Below are positions 31,561 through 43,549 of a DNA stretch of 64,000 bases, one piece after another. A program made the translations under genes and the position numbers. Source of the DNA: Lentilactobacillus kosonis (GTDB lineage Bacteria; Bacillota; Bacilli; Lactobacillales; Lactobacillaceae); contig NZ_BEXA01000004.1 in assembly GCF_003864335.1 (NCBI RefSeq), positions 1-64,000 of the forward strand. The letters are read 5' to 3'. The stretch's first letter is position 1, and every line of letters starts with the position of its first letter. Below the pieces are notes generated by a model that was given only the letters and a program-made list of their open reading frames with translations, had not been told where the DNA came from and did no database searches.

Positions 31561-32409
31561 TTACTTTTTAACTGCGACAGAAACGATTTGAATATCGTGC
31601 AAATCTGCTGCTGGCTTAATGTGAATCTTCTTAGCTAAACCATAATCATCTTCACTAACACTAGCGACTTTTCCGATATAAATCCCCTGAGGAATTACAC
31701 CACCAAGTCCTGAAGTTGATACTCTGTCGCCCTTAACGATTTTGGTTTTCGATGTGATATTTCCCATGGTCAATTCACCGGTTTCATCACTGTATCCAGT
31801 AATGATTCCGTTTAAAGACTTGCCACTATTAGCATTAATTTGTACGGCAAATCGGTTAGAGCTTTCCGCAGTGTTAGAAATCAACACAATTTTGCTGTTA
31901 GTCTTATTAACTTCCGATACCGTTCCAATAAGACCCTTACCTGCAATAACTGGCATATTTTTTTCTATACCTGCAGCTTGGCCTTTATTGATTATCAATT
32001 GACTAGCCCAAGATGAAGGCGCCCGAGAAATTACAGCCGCATTAATTTTATTGTAACTAGTCATAGTCGCACCCACTTTTAATTGGCGCTTTAATTGTTG
32101 ATTTTCCTTTTCCAATGCTTGGTCTTTAACCTGTGTTTGCACCAATTGGTCAACTTTGGATTTCAATTGTTCATTTTCTTGATAAGTATTTAAAAGGTTC
32201 TTCATTGATACAAATCCACTTTGAATTCCATTTATTGGCGTAGCGACAAATCGGTCACCGAACCCAACAATATCGTTACCAAACTGTTGGACAACCGCTG
32301 GCGTGCTGCGTTTATTACGAACAGACACAGACAAGGTCATCAATCCAAAACTGATGATCAAGCATATAATAATTATTACCAACTTTCGGTTGGAAAAGAA
32401 CTTTTGCAT
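31561..32409 (-). CDS. mreC: Rod shape protein MreC
   Basis: Bitopic elongasome scaffold: N-terminal membrane helix (KLVIIIICLIISFGLMTLSV, about 8-28), coiled coil (about 65-100, rich in Glu/Gln/Lys), then the double beta-barrel periplasm-side domain (SRAPSSWASQLIINKGQAAGIEK, VVPQGIYIGKV-like end). The ATG at 32409 follows GGAGG; an ATG 12 bases earlier overlaps that site. About 282 residues, intact. Confidence 0.94.
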   Translation of the reverse strand: MQKFFSNRKLVIIIICLIISFGLMTLSVSVRNKRSTPAVVQQFGNDIVGFGDRFVATPINGIQSGFVSMKNLLNTYQENEQLKSKVDQLVQTQVKDQALEKENQQLKRQLKVGATMTSYNKINAAVISRAPSSWASQLIINKGQAAGIEKNMPVIAGKGLIGTVSEVNKTNSKIVLISNTAESSNRFAVQINANSGKSLNGIITGYSDETGELTMGNITSKTKIVKGDRVSTSGLGGVIPQGIYIGKVASVSEDDYGLAKKIHIKPAADLHDIQIVSVAVKK

Positions 32410-32436
32410 AATTGCCTCCATCAGCTAATCGTTCAT

Positions 32437-32468
32437 AAAATAAGCCCTAAGATTAACCTAAGGCTTAA
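32437..32468 (-). terminator. Hairpin between mreB and mreC
   Basis: Imperfect hairpin TAAGCC.../...GGCTTA followed by TTATTTTA on the minus strand. The T run is weak, so it may only reduce readthrough from mreB into mreC. Confidence 0.45.
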
Positions 32469-32481
32469 AACGACACTATTA

Positions 32482-33486
32482 TTATTTTTTCTTGATTACG
32501 TTAATGTTCTTCAATGATTCACCAGTACCAACGGCAACACAGTCTAGTGGATCGTTAGCGATAGTAACTGGAACTTGAGTTTCTTCGGCAATTACCTCAG
32601 AAAGGTTCTTCAAGAGCGCTCCTCCACCAGTAAGAACAATCCCATGATCAATAACGTCAGCAGCAATTTCAGGAGATGTTTCTTCCAGAGTTTCTTTTAC
32701 TGTTTCAATAATTTCTTCAACTGATTCAGCAATTGCTGAATTTACATCAGAACCAGTAACCTCAACAGTTGTTGGTAAGCCACTAACTAAATCTCGGCCT
32801 CGAATTGCGACTGGGGACAATTCTTTAGCAGCTTCAGCAGATGCAGAACCGATATCCCACTTTAATTGTTCGGCAGTTCTTTCACCAATTAACAAATTGT
32901 ATTTTTGTCGAACATACCCAATGATTGAGTCATTCAATTTATCGCCGGCCATTCTGACTGATCGACTTGAAACAATTCCACCCAATGAAATCGTTGCTAC
33001 ATCAGTAGTTCCGCCCCCAATGTCAACGACCATTGATCCAGTTGGATCCATGACTGGTAGGCCAGCGCCAATTGCAGCGGCAAATGGTTCTTCAATCACA
33101 TAAGCATCTCTTGCCCCGGCAACTCGGGTAGCATCAATAACGGCACGCTTTTCAACAGCTGTAATTCCAGTTGGTACGCAAACCATTACGTATGGTTTAC
33201 CTGACGTATGGCCTAAAGCCTTTTCGATGAAGTATTTCATCATTGCAACGGTGGTATCATAATCAGCAATTACTCCGTCCTTCATTGGTCTAACTGCCTG
33301 AATACTGCCAGGAGTTCTACCAATCATGGCTCGAGCTTCTTCACCAACTGCGATAATTTCGCCGTCTTTTGTACCTTTAGCAACAACTGATGGTTCGCGG
33401 AGGACGATTCCCTTACCATCAACGTACACGATCGTATTGGCAGTACCAAGATCGATTCCGATGTTTTTTTCTCCTAATCCGAACAC
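32482..33486 (-). CDS. mreB: Rod shape-determining actin-like protein MreB
   Basis: Actin-fold filament protein that directs lateral wall synthesis. Phosphate-1 motif [10 protein letters not shown] near residue 10, [12 protein letters not shown] (phosphate 2) near 160, and LTGGGALL (adenosine motif) near 290. I use the GTG at 33486 ([11 protein letters not shown]) with an AAGGGATGG site six bases upstream; a TTG 18 bases earlier has none. About 334 residues, intact. It heads mreBCD-minCD; a second MreB-like gene lies at 53964. Confidence 0.95.
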   Translation of the reverse strand: MFGLGEKNIGIDLGTANTIVYVDGKGIVLREPSVVAKGTKDGEIIAVGEEARAMIGRTPGSIQAVRPMKDGVIADYDTTVAMMKYFIEKALGHTSGKPYVMVCVPTGITAVEKRAVIDATRVAGARDAYVIEEPFAAAIGAGLPVMDPTGSMVVDIGGGTTDVATISLGGIVSSRSVRMAGDKLNDSIIGYVRQKYNLLIGERTAEQLKWDIGSASAEAAKELSPVAIRGRDLVSGLPTTVEVTGSDVNSAIAESVEEIIETVKETLEETSPEIAADVIDHGIVLTGGGALLKNLSEVIAEETQVPVTIANDPLDCVAVGTGESLKNINVIKKK

Positions 33487-33623
33487 GGTATTCCATCCCT
33501 TCAATTCACAAAAAGTTTTTAGTAGTTTTTTCGCATTTTAATCTTTTAACGAAATAAGTATAGCATAACAAAGTCAAAAATAAATTATTTCCCAAAAATC
33601 AACCACGTATCTTAAAACAAACC

Positions 33624-34945
33624 TTAAATTTGTTCGTTATATTTCAATAAATATGCTCTAACCTCGGAAATAAAATACAACGAGCCTGTGATTAATAATA
33701 AATCTTCTGAATTCATTTTTGCTTTTAGCTGCGTAATTGCTGTCTTGAAATCAGGGTTAAAAGCCACGTTTACTCCTTGATTTTTTTCAACCTGCTCAAT
33801 CATATTAGCATCGAAAAGCCGACGATTCATTGGAGTATTAAATGTAGTTAATGTAATTTCCGCATTCTTGACTTTAGCCATTTCAGAAACAATTTCCTTA
33901 GCCTGCTTATCTGCTAGGACAGCCATTAAAATGTAAATCTTGCCAGTCGAGTAACTTGTATTTAGCAAATTGCTGATTTGCTTTGCAGCCGGAACGTTGT
34001 GAGCTCCATCGATCACTACTGTAGGGTCATCCGATATTTTTTCGAATCTACCAGCCCACTTAGTATTACTAATCCCAGTTACCACATTGTCGATTAACGG
34101 CGACGTGCCCATAAATTTGCAATATACAAAATACAATGAAATCGCCACGGCAGCATTATGAGCTTGATATTCGCCTAACAGCGACGACTTGAAGTGTGCC
34201 TCCATGCCAAATCCCGCATAATCAAATGATTGCAGCCAATTGGCGACGTGATTATTCGTTACTTGAAAATCTCTGCCGAATTCAACCAATTGACTGTGAT
34301 TTCTTGTAGCAGTTTTAGCAATCACCTCAAGCTGATCATCCTCAATATTTCCAACCACAACTGGAACATTAGGTTTTATAATGCCTGCTTTTTGAGCTGC
34401 AATTTCATTTAAGGTGTTCCCTAAAATTTGCATATGATCATATCCGATTGAAGTAATTGCAGAAGCAATTGGTGTGATGACATTGGTTGAATCATATAAA
34501 CCACCTAATCCAACTTCCACTAATACAACATCTGCGTGACCTTCTGCAAAGTAAGCAAACATCATGGCCGTAATGATTTCAAACTCGGTCGGTCCCCCTT
34601 CAGGCAATGTATGATCCAACTGATCAACCACCGGTTCCACGAAGTTAACCAACCGCAAAATTCGGCGTCCGAAATTGGAGTACCGTTGACACTAATTCGC
34701 TCGTTAAATCTAATCAAAAATGGTGAGGTATATGTCCCGACAGCATAACCATTAGCTTGTAATATATTTCGTAAGTATGCGAGAGTTGAGCCCTTGCCAT
34801 TCGTGCCTGCAATGTGAATGGCCTTAATTTTTTGATGCGGATTGCCCAAAAGTTCTAAAAATTGTTTCATTCGGTTTAGGGTCGGAATCTTTTTGAACTT
34901 GGTCCGACCGTGAATGAACGCCAACGCTTCTTCATAAGTTTTCAA
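33624..34945 (-). CDS. folC: Folylpolyglutamate/dihydrofolate synthase (one frameshift)
   Basis: Mur-ligase fold enzyme that adds glutamates to folate. The P-loop GTNGKGSTLAYL is near residue 50, and the Mur central-domain pattern VEVGLGGLYDSTN follows. The start is TTG with AAGGGG. The frame breaks near 34652-34655 (T4 for T5) between SDAEF and LRLVNFVEPVVDQLDH. Repaired length about 440 residues. It sits after valS, as in most lactobacilli, separated by a terminator. Confidence 0.92.
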
Positions 34946-34958
34946 ATAAATTACCCCT

Positions 34959-34996
34959 TAAAAAGAGCCGTAACAAAAACCAATTTGTTACGGCTC
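34959..34996 (-). terminator. Terminator after valS
   Basis: Long perfect hairpin GAGCCGTAACAAA/TTTGTTACGGCTC with TTTTT on the minus strand, between valS and folC. The AAGGGG site of folC follows immediately. Confidence 0.92.
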
Positions 34997-35034
34997 CGTT
35001 ATTAATAAATTTTAATAACGTGAAACTCTAATAA

Positions 35035-37685
35035 TTATAGTTGGCTTTCAATTTGAGCTAAACGTTGCTTTGCGGCAGCCAGCTTAGTTTCATAGTCAGC
35101 CTGCTTTTCACGTTCCTTGGCAACAACATCCTCAGGGGCGTTATCAACGAAACGTGCATTACCTAGCTTCTTCTCAACGCGAGCTACCTCTGACTCAAAG
35201 TTCTTAACTTCTTTAGCAACCCGATTTCGTTCTTCGCCAAGATCAACTAATTCAGCTAATGGAACATAAATGGTGGCATCAGTAATTACAGAGGACATCG
35301 ATAAGTCAGGAGCCTGAATATCATCGGCGATTTGTAATTCCTTATCATGAGTAAAGCGATCAATGTAAGGCTTGTTTTCTTCAAAAATTGTCTTCAAAGT
35401 TTCGCTCTTAGTTGAGATCAACAAGTCAATTGGTGATGACATTGGAGCATTGGCCTCTGAGCGAATATTTCTAACAGCTTTAATCAAATCAATCAATGAG
35501 TTCATGTCTGATTCGGCTTTAGGATCATTCAATTCTTCATTAATAACTGGATAAGCTGCATTAACAATCGTGTCACCCTTATGTGGCATTGATTGCCAAA
35601 TATTCTCAGTAACAAATGGCATAATTGGATGAAGCAGTCTAAGAATCTTATCAAGAACATAAGCCAAGACGTTTTGGGTATTTCGCTTAGAATCACCGTC
35701 TTCACTTGTTAAAGCTTCCTTACTCATTTCAATGTACCAGTCACAGAAATCATTCCAGATGAAGTCGTACAATGCCCGACCAGCTTCACCGAAGTTGAAT
35801 TTATCAAACTCACGGGTGACATGACCAATTGTTTCATTTAAACGACTAAGAATCCATTTATCAGATAATTCCCATTCTGATTTATCAGGGAGTTCAGGCT
35901 GAGTAATTCCGTCTAAGTTCATAATTACGAATCGGCTGGCATTCCAAATTTTGTTAATGAAATTCCACGCTGAATCCATCTTATCGTAACTAAATCTCAA
36001 GTCCTGACCAGGAGTCGTTCCCGTTGATAAGAACCAACGGAGTGCATCGGCACCATACTTATCAATCACATCCATTGGATCGATTCCGTTACCTAATGAC
36101 TTAGACATCTTCCGTCCTTGTTCATCCCGAATCAAGCCATGGAGCAGAACGTTTTTAAATGGCCGTTTCTTAGTAAATTCGAGACTTTGGAAAATCATTC
36201 TTGAAACCCAGAAGAAGATGATGTCGTACCCGGTAACTAACGTATCGGTTGGGAAGTAACGTTCAAAGTCTTCAGTATCTTCAGGCCAACCCATTGTTGA
36301 AAATGGCCATAGCGCTGATGAGAACCAAGTATCCAAAACGTCAGCATCTTGTTCCCAGTTTTCAATATCTTTAGGGGCCTCTTCGCCAACGTAGGTTTCG
36401 CCAGTTTGCTTATTATACCAAGCTGGGATTTGATGTCCCCACCAAAGTTGTCGAGAAATAACCCAGTCATGAACGTTTTCCATCCATTGAGTAAAGGTAT
36501 CTTCAAATCTTTCGGGGAAGAAGCTTACACGATCGTCAGTTTCTTGATTCTTAATAGCTTGTTCAGCTAATGGTTTCATCTTAACGAACCATTGTGTAGA
36601 TAATCTAGCTTCAACCTGGACTCCAGTTCTTTCTGAGTGACCAACTGAATGAACAATCGGATTGATGTTAATCATTAGCCCTTCGGCTTCAAGATCTTTA
36701 ACCATAGCCTCTCTGGCTTCGAAACGATCCATACCAGCATATTTACCGGCATTTTCGTTCATGGTGGCATCGTCGTTCATAGTGTTAATACGTTCTAAAT
36801 CATGACGATTACCAACTTTAAAATCATTAGGATCATGGGCAGGAGTGATTTTAACCATCCCTGTACCGAATTCAGGATCAACGTATTGATCGGCAATTAT
36901 TGGCACTTCACGGTTGATCAATGGTACTAATACTTTTTTACCAACTAAATCCTTGTATCGTTCGTCACTTGGATTAACTGCAACAGCAGTATCACCCATC
37001 ATCGTTTCAGGACGAGTAGTGGCGATTTCAATATAATCTTTGCCATCAAAGGTTGTTCCATCAGTGAATGGATACTTTACGTGATAAAATGCACCCTTGT
37101 CATCCTGGTGAATAACTTCGATATCTGACAAAGCTGTTCTTGCTTGAGGATCCCAGTTAATGATGTATTCACCACGGTAAATCAAGCCCTTATTGTAGAG
37201 TTGAACAAAGACCTTTCTGACAGCCTTTGAAAGACCGTCATCAAGCGTGAAGCGTTCACGAGAATAATCTAATGAAAGGCCCAACTTTCCCCATTGCTTT
37301 TTAATGGTAGCAGCAAATCATCTTTCCATTCCCAAACTTTTTCAACAAACTTTTCACGTCCCAAGTCATAACGGGTAATGCCTTGTTCACGAAGTTTAGC
37401 TTCAACCTTAGCCTGAGTTGCAATCCCAGCATGATCCATTCCAGGAACCCAAAGCGTGTCAAAACCTTGCATCCGCTTTTGGCGAATTATCATATCTTGA
37501 AGAGTAGTATCCCAAGCATGTCCCAAATGAAGCTTTCCAGTCACATTAGGTGGAGGCAATACTATTGAATATGGTTTAGCCTTTTTATCCCCACTTGGTT
37601 TAAATACATCATCTTCGAGCCACTTATCGTAACGACCTTGTTCAACCTCTGTTGGGTTGTACTTTGTCGACATTTCCTTTGTCAT
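35035..37685 (-). CDS. valS: Valine-tRNA ligase (one frameshift)
   Basis: Class I ValRS. HIGH-type motif in [14 protein letters not shown] near residue 45, the editing domain, the KMSKS motif in [11 protein letters not shown] near residue 525, and the C-terminal coiled coil typical of ValRS ([22 protein letters not shown]). One T is missing near 37316-37318; repair joins EWKDD to [23 protein letters not shown] and gives about 883 residues. Regulated by the T-box upstream and ended by a strong terminator. Confidence 0.95.
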
Positions 37686-37943
37686 TTCATCGCCTCTTTC
37701 TCAAAATAAAAAGCACCTCATCCTAAAAAATTAGGACGAAGTGCTCGCGGTACCACCTAAATTGGGCTTTTAAACCCCACTTAATATCGAATAACGGTCG
37801 AACTAACCGATCCATTCTCATATTGAATGGATTGCTCACAAGCTACCTTCACGCTAACGTAATTAAATGTCTCTCACCACTGACATTTTCTCTTTGAAAT
37901 CACTGTTAGGTTACTCTCTTGATCATTGCAGATTATAAATTAT
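37686..37943 (-). promoter_or_regulatory. T-box riboswitch, valine type
   Basis: Contains TAGGTGGTACCGCG (minus strand, near 37746-37760) and a terminator hairpin (GTCCTAATTTTTTAGGAT extended by AGCACTTC/GAGGTGCT, then TTTTTATTTT) before valS. GTT at 37856-37858 lies where a Val specifier would be expected; that codon assignment is tentative. Confidence 0.9.
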
Positions 37944-37972
37944 ATAATAAGCGACATTTTGCTACTCGTCAA
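37944..37972 (-). promoter_or_regulatory. valS promoter
   Basis: Minus strand TTGACG, 17-base spacer, TATTAT. The -35 lies within the last codons of tpx. Confidence 0.78.
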
Positions 37973-38472
37973 TCCGATTTGCAACTTTATTCAAAGCTGC
38001 GAGTGCCTTAGCATAATCTGGTTCATCATGTAATTCGTCAACAATTTGCCGATAAACAACGGTTCCAACCTTGTCAACAATAAAAATTGTTCTAGCTAAT
38101 GCACCAAAGTTAGGTAAATATAATCCCATAGCATAACCAAGTGATAATTGTTCATCCGATAGCATTCGGATATTTTCAACGCCTTCTGCAGCACACCAAT
38201 CTTTTTGTTGTTCCACTGTGTTGTTAGATACTACTACAAATTGAGCATCGGTGTAATGATCTGCTTCCTGATTAAACTTACGTGTCTCAAGCGAGCACAC
38301 GGAGGTATTAATATCAGGGATTGTTGAAATCAAAGTCACTTTTCCTAGCAAATCAGCAGTTTTTTACTTTATTGCCATCTGCATCTTCTAGCTTAAACTT
38401 TGGTAACTTATCGCCATTAACTGGCGGATTACCATATAGTTGTTCTTCTTTACCGCTAATTGTTATCTGCAT
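37962..38472 (-). CDS. tpx: Thiol peroxidase Tpx (one frameshift)
   Basis: Atypical 2-Cys peroxiredoxin that reduces H2O2 and alkyl peroxides with thioredoxin. The peroxidatic Cys is in DINTSVCSLETRKF. The ATG at 38472 gives MQITISGKEEQLYGNPP. In the A6 run near 38360-38365 there is one A too many compared with the expected VKTADLLGKVTLIS; removing it gives about 169 residues. It stands alone between valS and thiI. Confidence 0.9.
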
Positions 38473-38544
38473 GTTAAAACACTCCTTAGTAATCAAAGGT
38501 TATGTCTACTTTAAAATAGAAATCGGAAAACTAACCAGTAAATT

Positions 38545-39761
38545 CTACAAAAGTTCTGCAAAAACATCTGCATTAACGTTCATGTAGTCTTCACCTGGCT
38601 TGATATCAAAAATCTTCATTCCAACCATTGAACGTTGCATTAGTTCATCAACGTCAATATACTGCTCAAATTTACGTGACTTTTCCAAGTCAGGCCGAGT
38701 TTAGGGGCAGGCGGTGTAAAGATTGTACAACAATCTTCAAATGGCAAAACTGATAAATCAAACGTGTCAATATCCTTTGAAATTTCAATGATATCGGTCT
38801 TATCCATTGAAATTAATGGTCTAAGAACAGGCATTGACGTAACATCATTAATTGCCATCATACTTTCAAGGGTCTGTGAAGCTACTTGGCCTAATGCTTC
38901 ACCATTAAAAATTCCAGTACAGTGACGATTCTTAGTAATTTCAGCAGCCAGTCTCATCATCATTCTACGTTGAATTGTCATTAAGTAACCTTCTGGAACT
39001 TTTTCCTTAATGGTTTCTTGGATTTCAGTGAACGGAACTGCAATAAATTGAATCCCACCAGAATACTTTGCCAACACTGAAGTCAATTGCTTGGCCTTTG
39101 CTAACGCTTGTTCACTAGTATATGGAGGACTGTAAAAATGAATCATATCAATCTTAACACCACGTTTCATTGCCATGTATGCGGCAACTGGTGAATCAAT
39201 TCCACCTGATAACATCATTGATGCACGGCCTCCAGTTCCAACTGGAAGACCACCAGCACCCTTAATCTTTTCAGAAGATAAATAAGCTCCGTTCATTCGA
39301 ACTTCAACTCTGATTTCAATATCCGGGTTCTTAACATTAACTTTAATCCCATCAACATTTTCAAGAATGTAATCACCCAACATATTGTTGATTTGATCGG
39401 TATGGTATTCGAAACTCTTATCTTGTCGACGAGTATTAATCTTAAATGTCTTGCCAGCAGAGTATTGTTCCTTGACCATCTCCAAAGCGGTTTCTTTGAT
39501 GGCATCCATCGTCTTAGCAATCTTAATCGATGGATAAAAATTTTCAATTCCAAAAACTTGTTTGAGACTTTCAATAACCGGTTTATCATCTTGACCATTC
39601 AAATCAACATGAAGCCGATCACGCTGCGCCTTAACTTCAATATCACCATAATTTGTCAAAACTGCGCGGACATTTTTACCAAGTTGTTTGATAAAATCCT
39701 TCCGGTTTTTACCCTTGGTTGATAGTTCACCGTAGCGAACCATGATTTCCGTATACTTCAT
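38545..39761 (-). CDS. thiI: tRNA 4-thiouridine sulfurtransferase ThiI (one frameshift)
   Basis: Makes s4U8 in tRNA using persulfide from the adjacent desulfurase. The THUMP domain occupies roughly residues 60-165; the PP-loop motif [15 protein letters not shown] is near 185. It lacks the C-terminal rhodanese domain of E. coli ThiI, like other Firmicutes versions. The raw frame ends at 38640, but adding one A near 38699-38702 restores [20 protein letters not shown] and runs to a TAG at 38545, about 405 residues. Ten bases after the desulfurase gene. Confidence 0.93.
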
Positions 39762-39771
39762 TAATTAACTC

Positions 39772-40915
39772 CTAACTTAACTTGTCAAACTCTGTGTAAA
39801 GTTCATCGAACACCTTGATAAACTCATCAGCTTCAGCCACCGTATTTTGGTCGCCTAATGAAATCCGAACTGCACTAGTTGAAATACTTTCAGGCACATT
39901 CATTGCTGATAATGTACTTGAGGCCAGATGTTTCTTTGAAGAACATGCACTAGTCGTTGAAATATAAATTCCACGTTCTTCAAAAGCATGAACAATTGTT
40001 TCACCACGTACTCCTTGAATCGCAAAACAGAGGATGTGTGGTGCAAATTGATCACTATTCTTAGAAAAATAATCACTTTATCAAAGTTAGCAATATGATC
40101 TGAGATCCTTCGCTTAATTGCCAATTCAGTTTGATTAGCAGTGCTTTCCTTATCTAAAAGTAATCTCAACGCCTTAGCCATTGCCGCAATCGCTGGAACA
40201 TTTTCAGTTCCTGAACGTTGATTTTTTCTTGACCACCACCGTTCATTAATGGCGAAATTCGACGGCCTCTTCTCGCATAGATAAAGCCCGTTCCACGGGG
40301 AGCATGAAATTTATGTCCTGAGAAGGTCACGAAGTCAACCCGCTCATTCATTACCAAATCTTGAATTCCCTTACCAATACCTTGAACAGCATCAATATGG
40401 AAATGAATCTTAGGGTAACTTTTTAGTACTTCAGCGGCTGCTTGTAACGGCTGAATCGTACCAATTTCATTATTAACTGCCATAATTGAAACTAAGATCG
40501 TATCAGGCCGAATAGCTGCCTTTAAATCAGCAACGTCAATTCTACCCTCATCATCCACTGGCAAATAAGTAACATCATAACCAAGTTGCTTTAGCTGCTC
40601 CATAGAATTGTGGATAGCTGGATGTTCTACTGAAGTGGTAATCAAATGCTTACCATACTCCCGCTTTTCAATGGCTGTACCCTTGAGGATCCAGTTGTCC
40701 CCCTCGGTACCACCACTCGTAAAGTAGATTTCATCTGCGTGCACTTTTAATAAATCTGCAATTTGTTTTCGAGACTGTTCAAGTAGCTGGAATGCTTGGT
40801 CACCAAAATTATGCAAACTTGAAGGATTACCCCAAATTGTCTTGCTTACCTTATCGTAAGTATCAACCACTTCAGGTAATGCCTGTGTCGTTGCACTATT
40901 ATCAAAATAAATCAT
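39772..40915 (-). CDS. Cysteine desulfurase, NifS/IscS type (two frameshifts)
   Basis: PLP enzyme that removes sulfur from cysteine. PLP Lys in SGHKFHAPRGTGF near residue 205; catalytic Cys in ISTTSACSSKKH near 325. Breaks: an A6 run near 40224-40229 (one A missing before NQRSGTENVPAIA) and near 40071-40075 (T5 for T6 before SKNSDQFAPHILCFA). Repaired length about 381 residues. Position directly before thiI indicates that its main client is tRNA thiolation, as in Bacillus NifZ; Fe-S use cannot be excluded. Confidence 0.92.
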
Positions 40916-40994
40916 TTGAAACCTTCTTCTCTTAATTTATTGGTTCGACTCCAATAAGTTAGCTTAGATGATGATACAACAATTTAGCCAAAAT

Positions 40995-41022
40995 AAAAAA
41001 GCCAATTGTTCATCGGCTTTTT
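40995..41022 (-). terminator. Terminator after ezrA
   Basis: Hairpin AAAAAAGCCGATG/AATTGGCTTTTTT on the minus strand, between ezrA and the desulfurase gene. Confidence 0.85.
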
Positions 41023-41028
41023 TATGAA

Positions 41029-42733
41029 TTATTTTTCTGATCGATCATAATAATCATTTGCTAACTTATCAAAGCTACCTGGTTTTTCATCTTCTAATGC
41101 TTGACTGATTACTGCCAAACTATCGTGGTAATTATACGCCTGGTCAAATAATTGTCGAGCTTGGCGACTAGCATTGGCGATTATTTCATTACTAGCCACA
41201 TAACGGTTAGAGAACTGTAGGGCCTGTTCAGCAAGCGAAGCATCGTCAACCAATTGCTGAGTTGCTTCTTCAACTGAATCAACGTCTGATTCGATCATCA
41301 CAACTTGCTTGGCCACATCGTCCACATTAACCTTTGGTAAATTAAGAGCATCATCTAACCTTTTAATTTCTTTAATAACATTAGTAAAAATTGCCGTATA
41401 ATCATCTGGTAAACCTGGTAAGTTAAGATTATCGATTCTACGTTTCTTATTACGCATCTCAATATCAAAATCGCGAAGTGAGTTCCTAGCACTAGTTTCA
41501 CGTTCTGGAATGGTTACGATTGATTCGTAAAGATCTTTTTGGGATTCTTCGATTTGAGATAGGTCTCTAACCATCTTTTCCTGGTGCTCGGCAATCTCTG
41601 AATAAATTGCACTACCTTCAACCATCGCAGCTTGTTGCCGGTCAAAATCCATTTGAATTGTGTGAATTTGTTGACCATATTGTCGGTTGATCTCAATTTC
41701 CTGATGGTTCAAATCATAAGAGACCGATAGACGTTTTAGCTTAGTATCCAAATCATCATTTTGAGTTGTCACATGATCAAGATATTCACTTAAGACTTTA
41801 TTTTCATGATTAACGGTAGCTTTAGCTTTTATTTCCCGCTCAAGTCGGTCATACAAGCCATCAATATCATTGGCAATATCATTATTATTCTTTTGAACTA
41901 AACCAATATTTAGTTTACGAAGCTCTTCCAAATTGGTCGTTCGTTTGCTCTTTAAAGCCATTACCTTGGCTAGAATGTTATCTCCTTGAAAATTATAACG
42001 TTGGCTCTTCATTTCATGATAACCTTCAGTAATTTCATCAAGTTGCGTACTAAATTCCTCTTCTAACGTTTTATACAAACCAGGGATTTTATCAATATCA
42101 TCAGCAAGTTTATTAGAGGAATTATTCAAGTCGGATAGTACCTCTTCGGCCCCGTTAGGGTCACCCTTATCAGTTAAATCGGTAAACTCATCGTAGGTAT
42201 TCTCCACATCTTCTAGCATTTTTTCTAGACCATCAATGCTTGGACCAAATTTTTCATTTTCTTCAAGCAACAATCTTCTAAATTCTTCGTTTTTCTTCTT
42301 TAATTCATCAATTGCTAATGGTGTTGCTTATTTAAATCATGCAATTGAGCTAACTCAGCTTGGATATCTTTGATTTCTTCATTAGCTTGGTCAATTAAGG
42401 TATTGGCATTTTTCCAATCATTTCTTGTTTTAATGAAATTTGATTCCTTTGCCATCTTCCTTAACCAATTTTATTTGCTCATCAATTTCCGGCAGCATTG
42501 CACTATTGTACTTTTGATATCTATCAAGTAAAATATCATACTTCTTTTGAGACTCACCAGTCAGATTCATTTGCTTAGCCAACTGAAATTCATCGTCCAA
42601 AGGAATGTCATCAAGTTTTCGTTTATTATCATAGACCTCAGTGGCCATCTTGATTGTTTTCCGTTGATAAAAAACAAAGCCTAAGTAGCAGCCCCCCGGC
42701 CACTACAATGATTCCGATTAGAAGTGTTAGCAT
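41029..42733 (-). CDS. ezrA: Septation ring regulator EzrA (three frameshifts)
   Basis: Membrane-anchored negative regulator of FtsZ ring formation. N-terminal membrane segment (LTLLIGIIVVAGG), then nearly 540 residues of coiled-coil/spectrin-like repeats rich in Glu, Asp, Leu and Gln. The ATG at 42733 has GGAGG. Breaks: a G6 run near 42692-42697 (one G too many), near 42440 (AAA for AA, before SNFIKTRNDWKNA) and near 42326-42330 (one base missing before AIDELKKKNEEF). Repaired length about 567 residues, normal for lactobacilli. Confidence 0.9.
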
Positions 42734-42893
42734 TAATTCCATCCTCCGACATTAGATATAAAAATTCTAGTAAATTTATTAAAAAACCTTTATTATGTAT
42801 AAAATAATTACTAAGTTAAAATTAGCTCTAAGTTGAATTATAGCATAGTCAATAATCATGAACAGAGTATTTTTAAAAGTGAGGTCATATGAA

Positions 42894-43352
42894 ATGCAAG
42901 AAGTTAAAAATTTAGTAAATCAACAATTGGATGCCCTATTAATGGGAGAAACTGATATTATTGCAAATATGGCAAATGCCGCTGCACTATTACATCAAAC
43001 TCTAGAAGATATTAATTGGGTTGGCTTTTATCGCTATGTTGAATCAAACGATGAATTAATCTTAGGACCATTTCAAGGAAACGTCGCCTGTATGCATATC
43101 AAAAACGGTAACGGAGTCTGTGGAACTGCTCTAACCGATAAAAAAGTTCTTCGAGTCGCTGACGTAACTAAATTTGCCGGCCACATTGCTTGTGATGCGA
43201 ATTCTCGGTCAGAAATCGTAATTCCACTATACAAAGGTAATAAGATTTATGGAGTAATTGATATTGACTCACCCAGCCTTGACCGCTTCTCTACAAAAGA
43301 TGAACAAAACCTAATTGAGTTTGGCGAAGTATTCTTACAACATGTTGACTAA
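42894..43352 (+). CDS. Free methionine-(R)-sulfoxide reductase (GAF domain)
   Basis: fRMsr family, GAF-fold enzyme that reduces free Met-R-sulfoxide with thioredoxin. The three conserved cysteines are present: VACMHI, GVCGTAL and HIACDANSRSEIVIP. Start chosen at ATG 42894 (MQEVKNLVNQQLDALL), nine bases after GTGAGG; the longer in-frame ATG at 42858 has no site. About 152 residues, intact. It is divergent from ezrA; the rpsD promoter overlaps its last codons. Confidence 0.9.
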   Translation: MQEVKNLVNQQLDALLMGETDIIANMANAAALLHQTLEDINWVGFYRYVESNDELILGPFQGNVACMHIKNGNGVCGTALTDKKVLRVADVTKFAGHIACDANSRSEIVIPLYKGNKIYGVIDIDSPSLDRFSTKDEQNLIEFGEVFLQHVD

Positions 43353-43373
43353 TGTTGCAATATTTTATACAAT
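43345..43373 (+). promoter_or_regulatory. rpsD: rpsD promoter
   Basis: TTGACT, 17-base spacer, TACAAT on the plus strand. The -35 overlaps the stop codon of the preceding reductase gene. Confidence 0.75.
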
Positions 43374-43379
43374 GTACCT

Positions 43380-43549
43380 TGTGTAAAATAATGCAGCGGT
43401 AGACGGTAAGCTCGTCAACATGTTATTGCCTTAAAGGTTCTATTAGTAACCCACTCGGCTGCTTGGGCGAAAGTTGCAAAATAACATGCACGAATATTAA
43501 ATCTACAAATGGGTTATTTTACTCCAAAAAAATATTGGAGGAACTTTTT
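43380..43549 (+). promoter_or_regulatory. rpsD leader, probable S4 autoregulatory RNA
   Basis: A 170-base untranslated leader before rpsD. It has complementary segments, for example ACATGTTATTG.../...ATAACATG, and two copies of a GGGTTA/TAACCC pair (TAACCC at about 43448 and GGGTTA at about 43511). In Bacillus, S4 represses its own mRNA through such a leader; I infer the same here. No terminator hairpin is evident in the leader. Confidence 0.6.
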
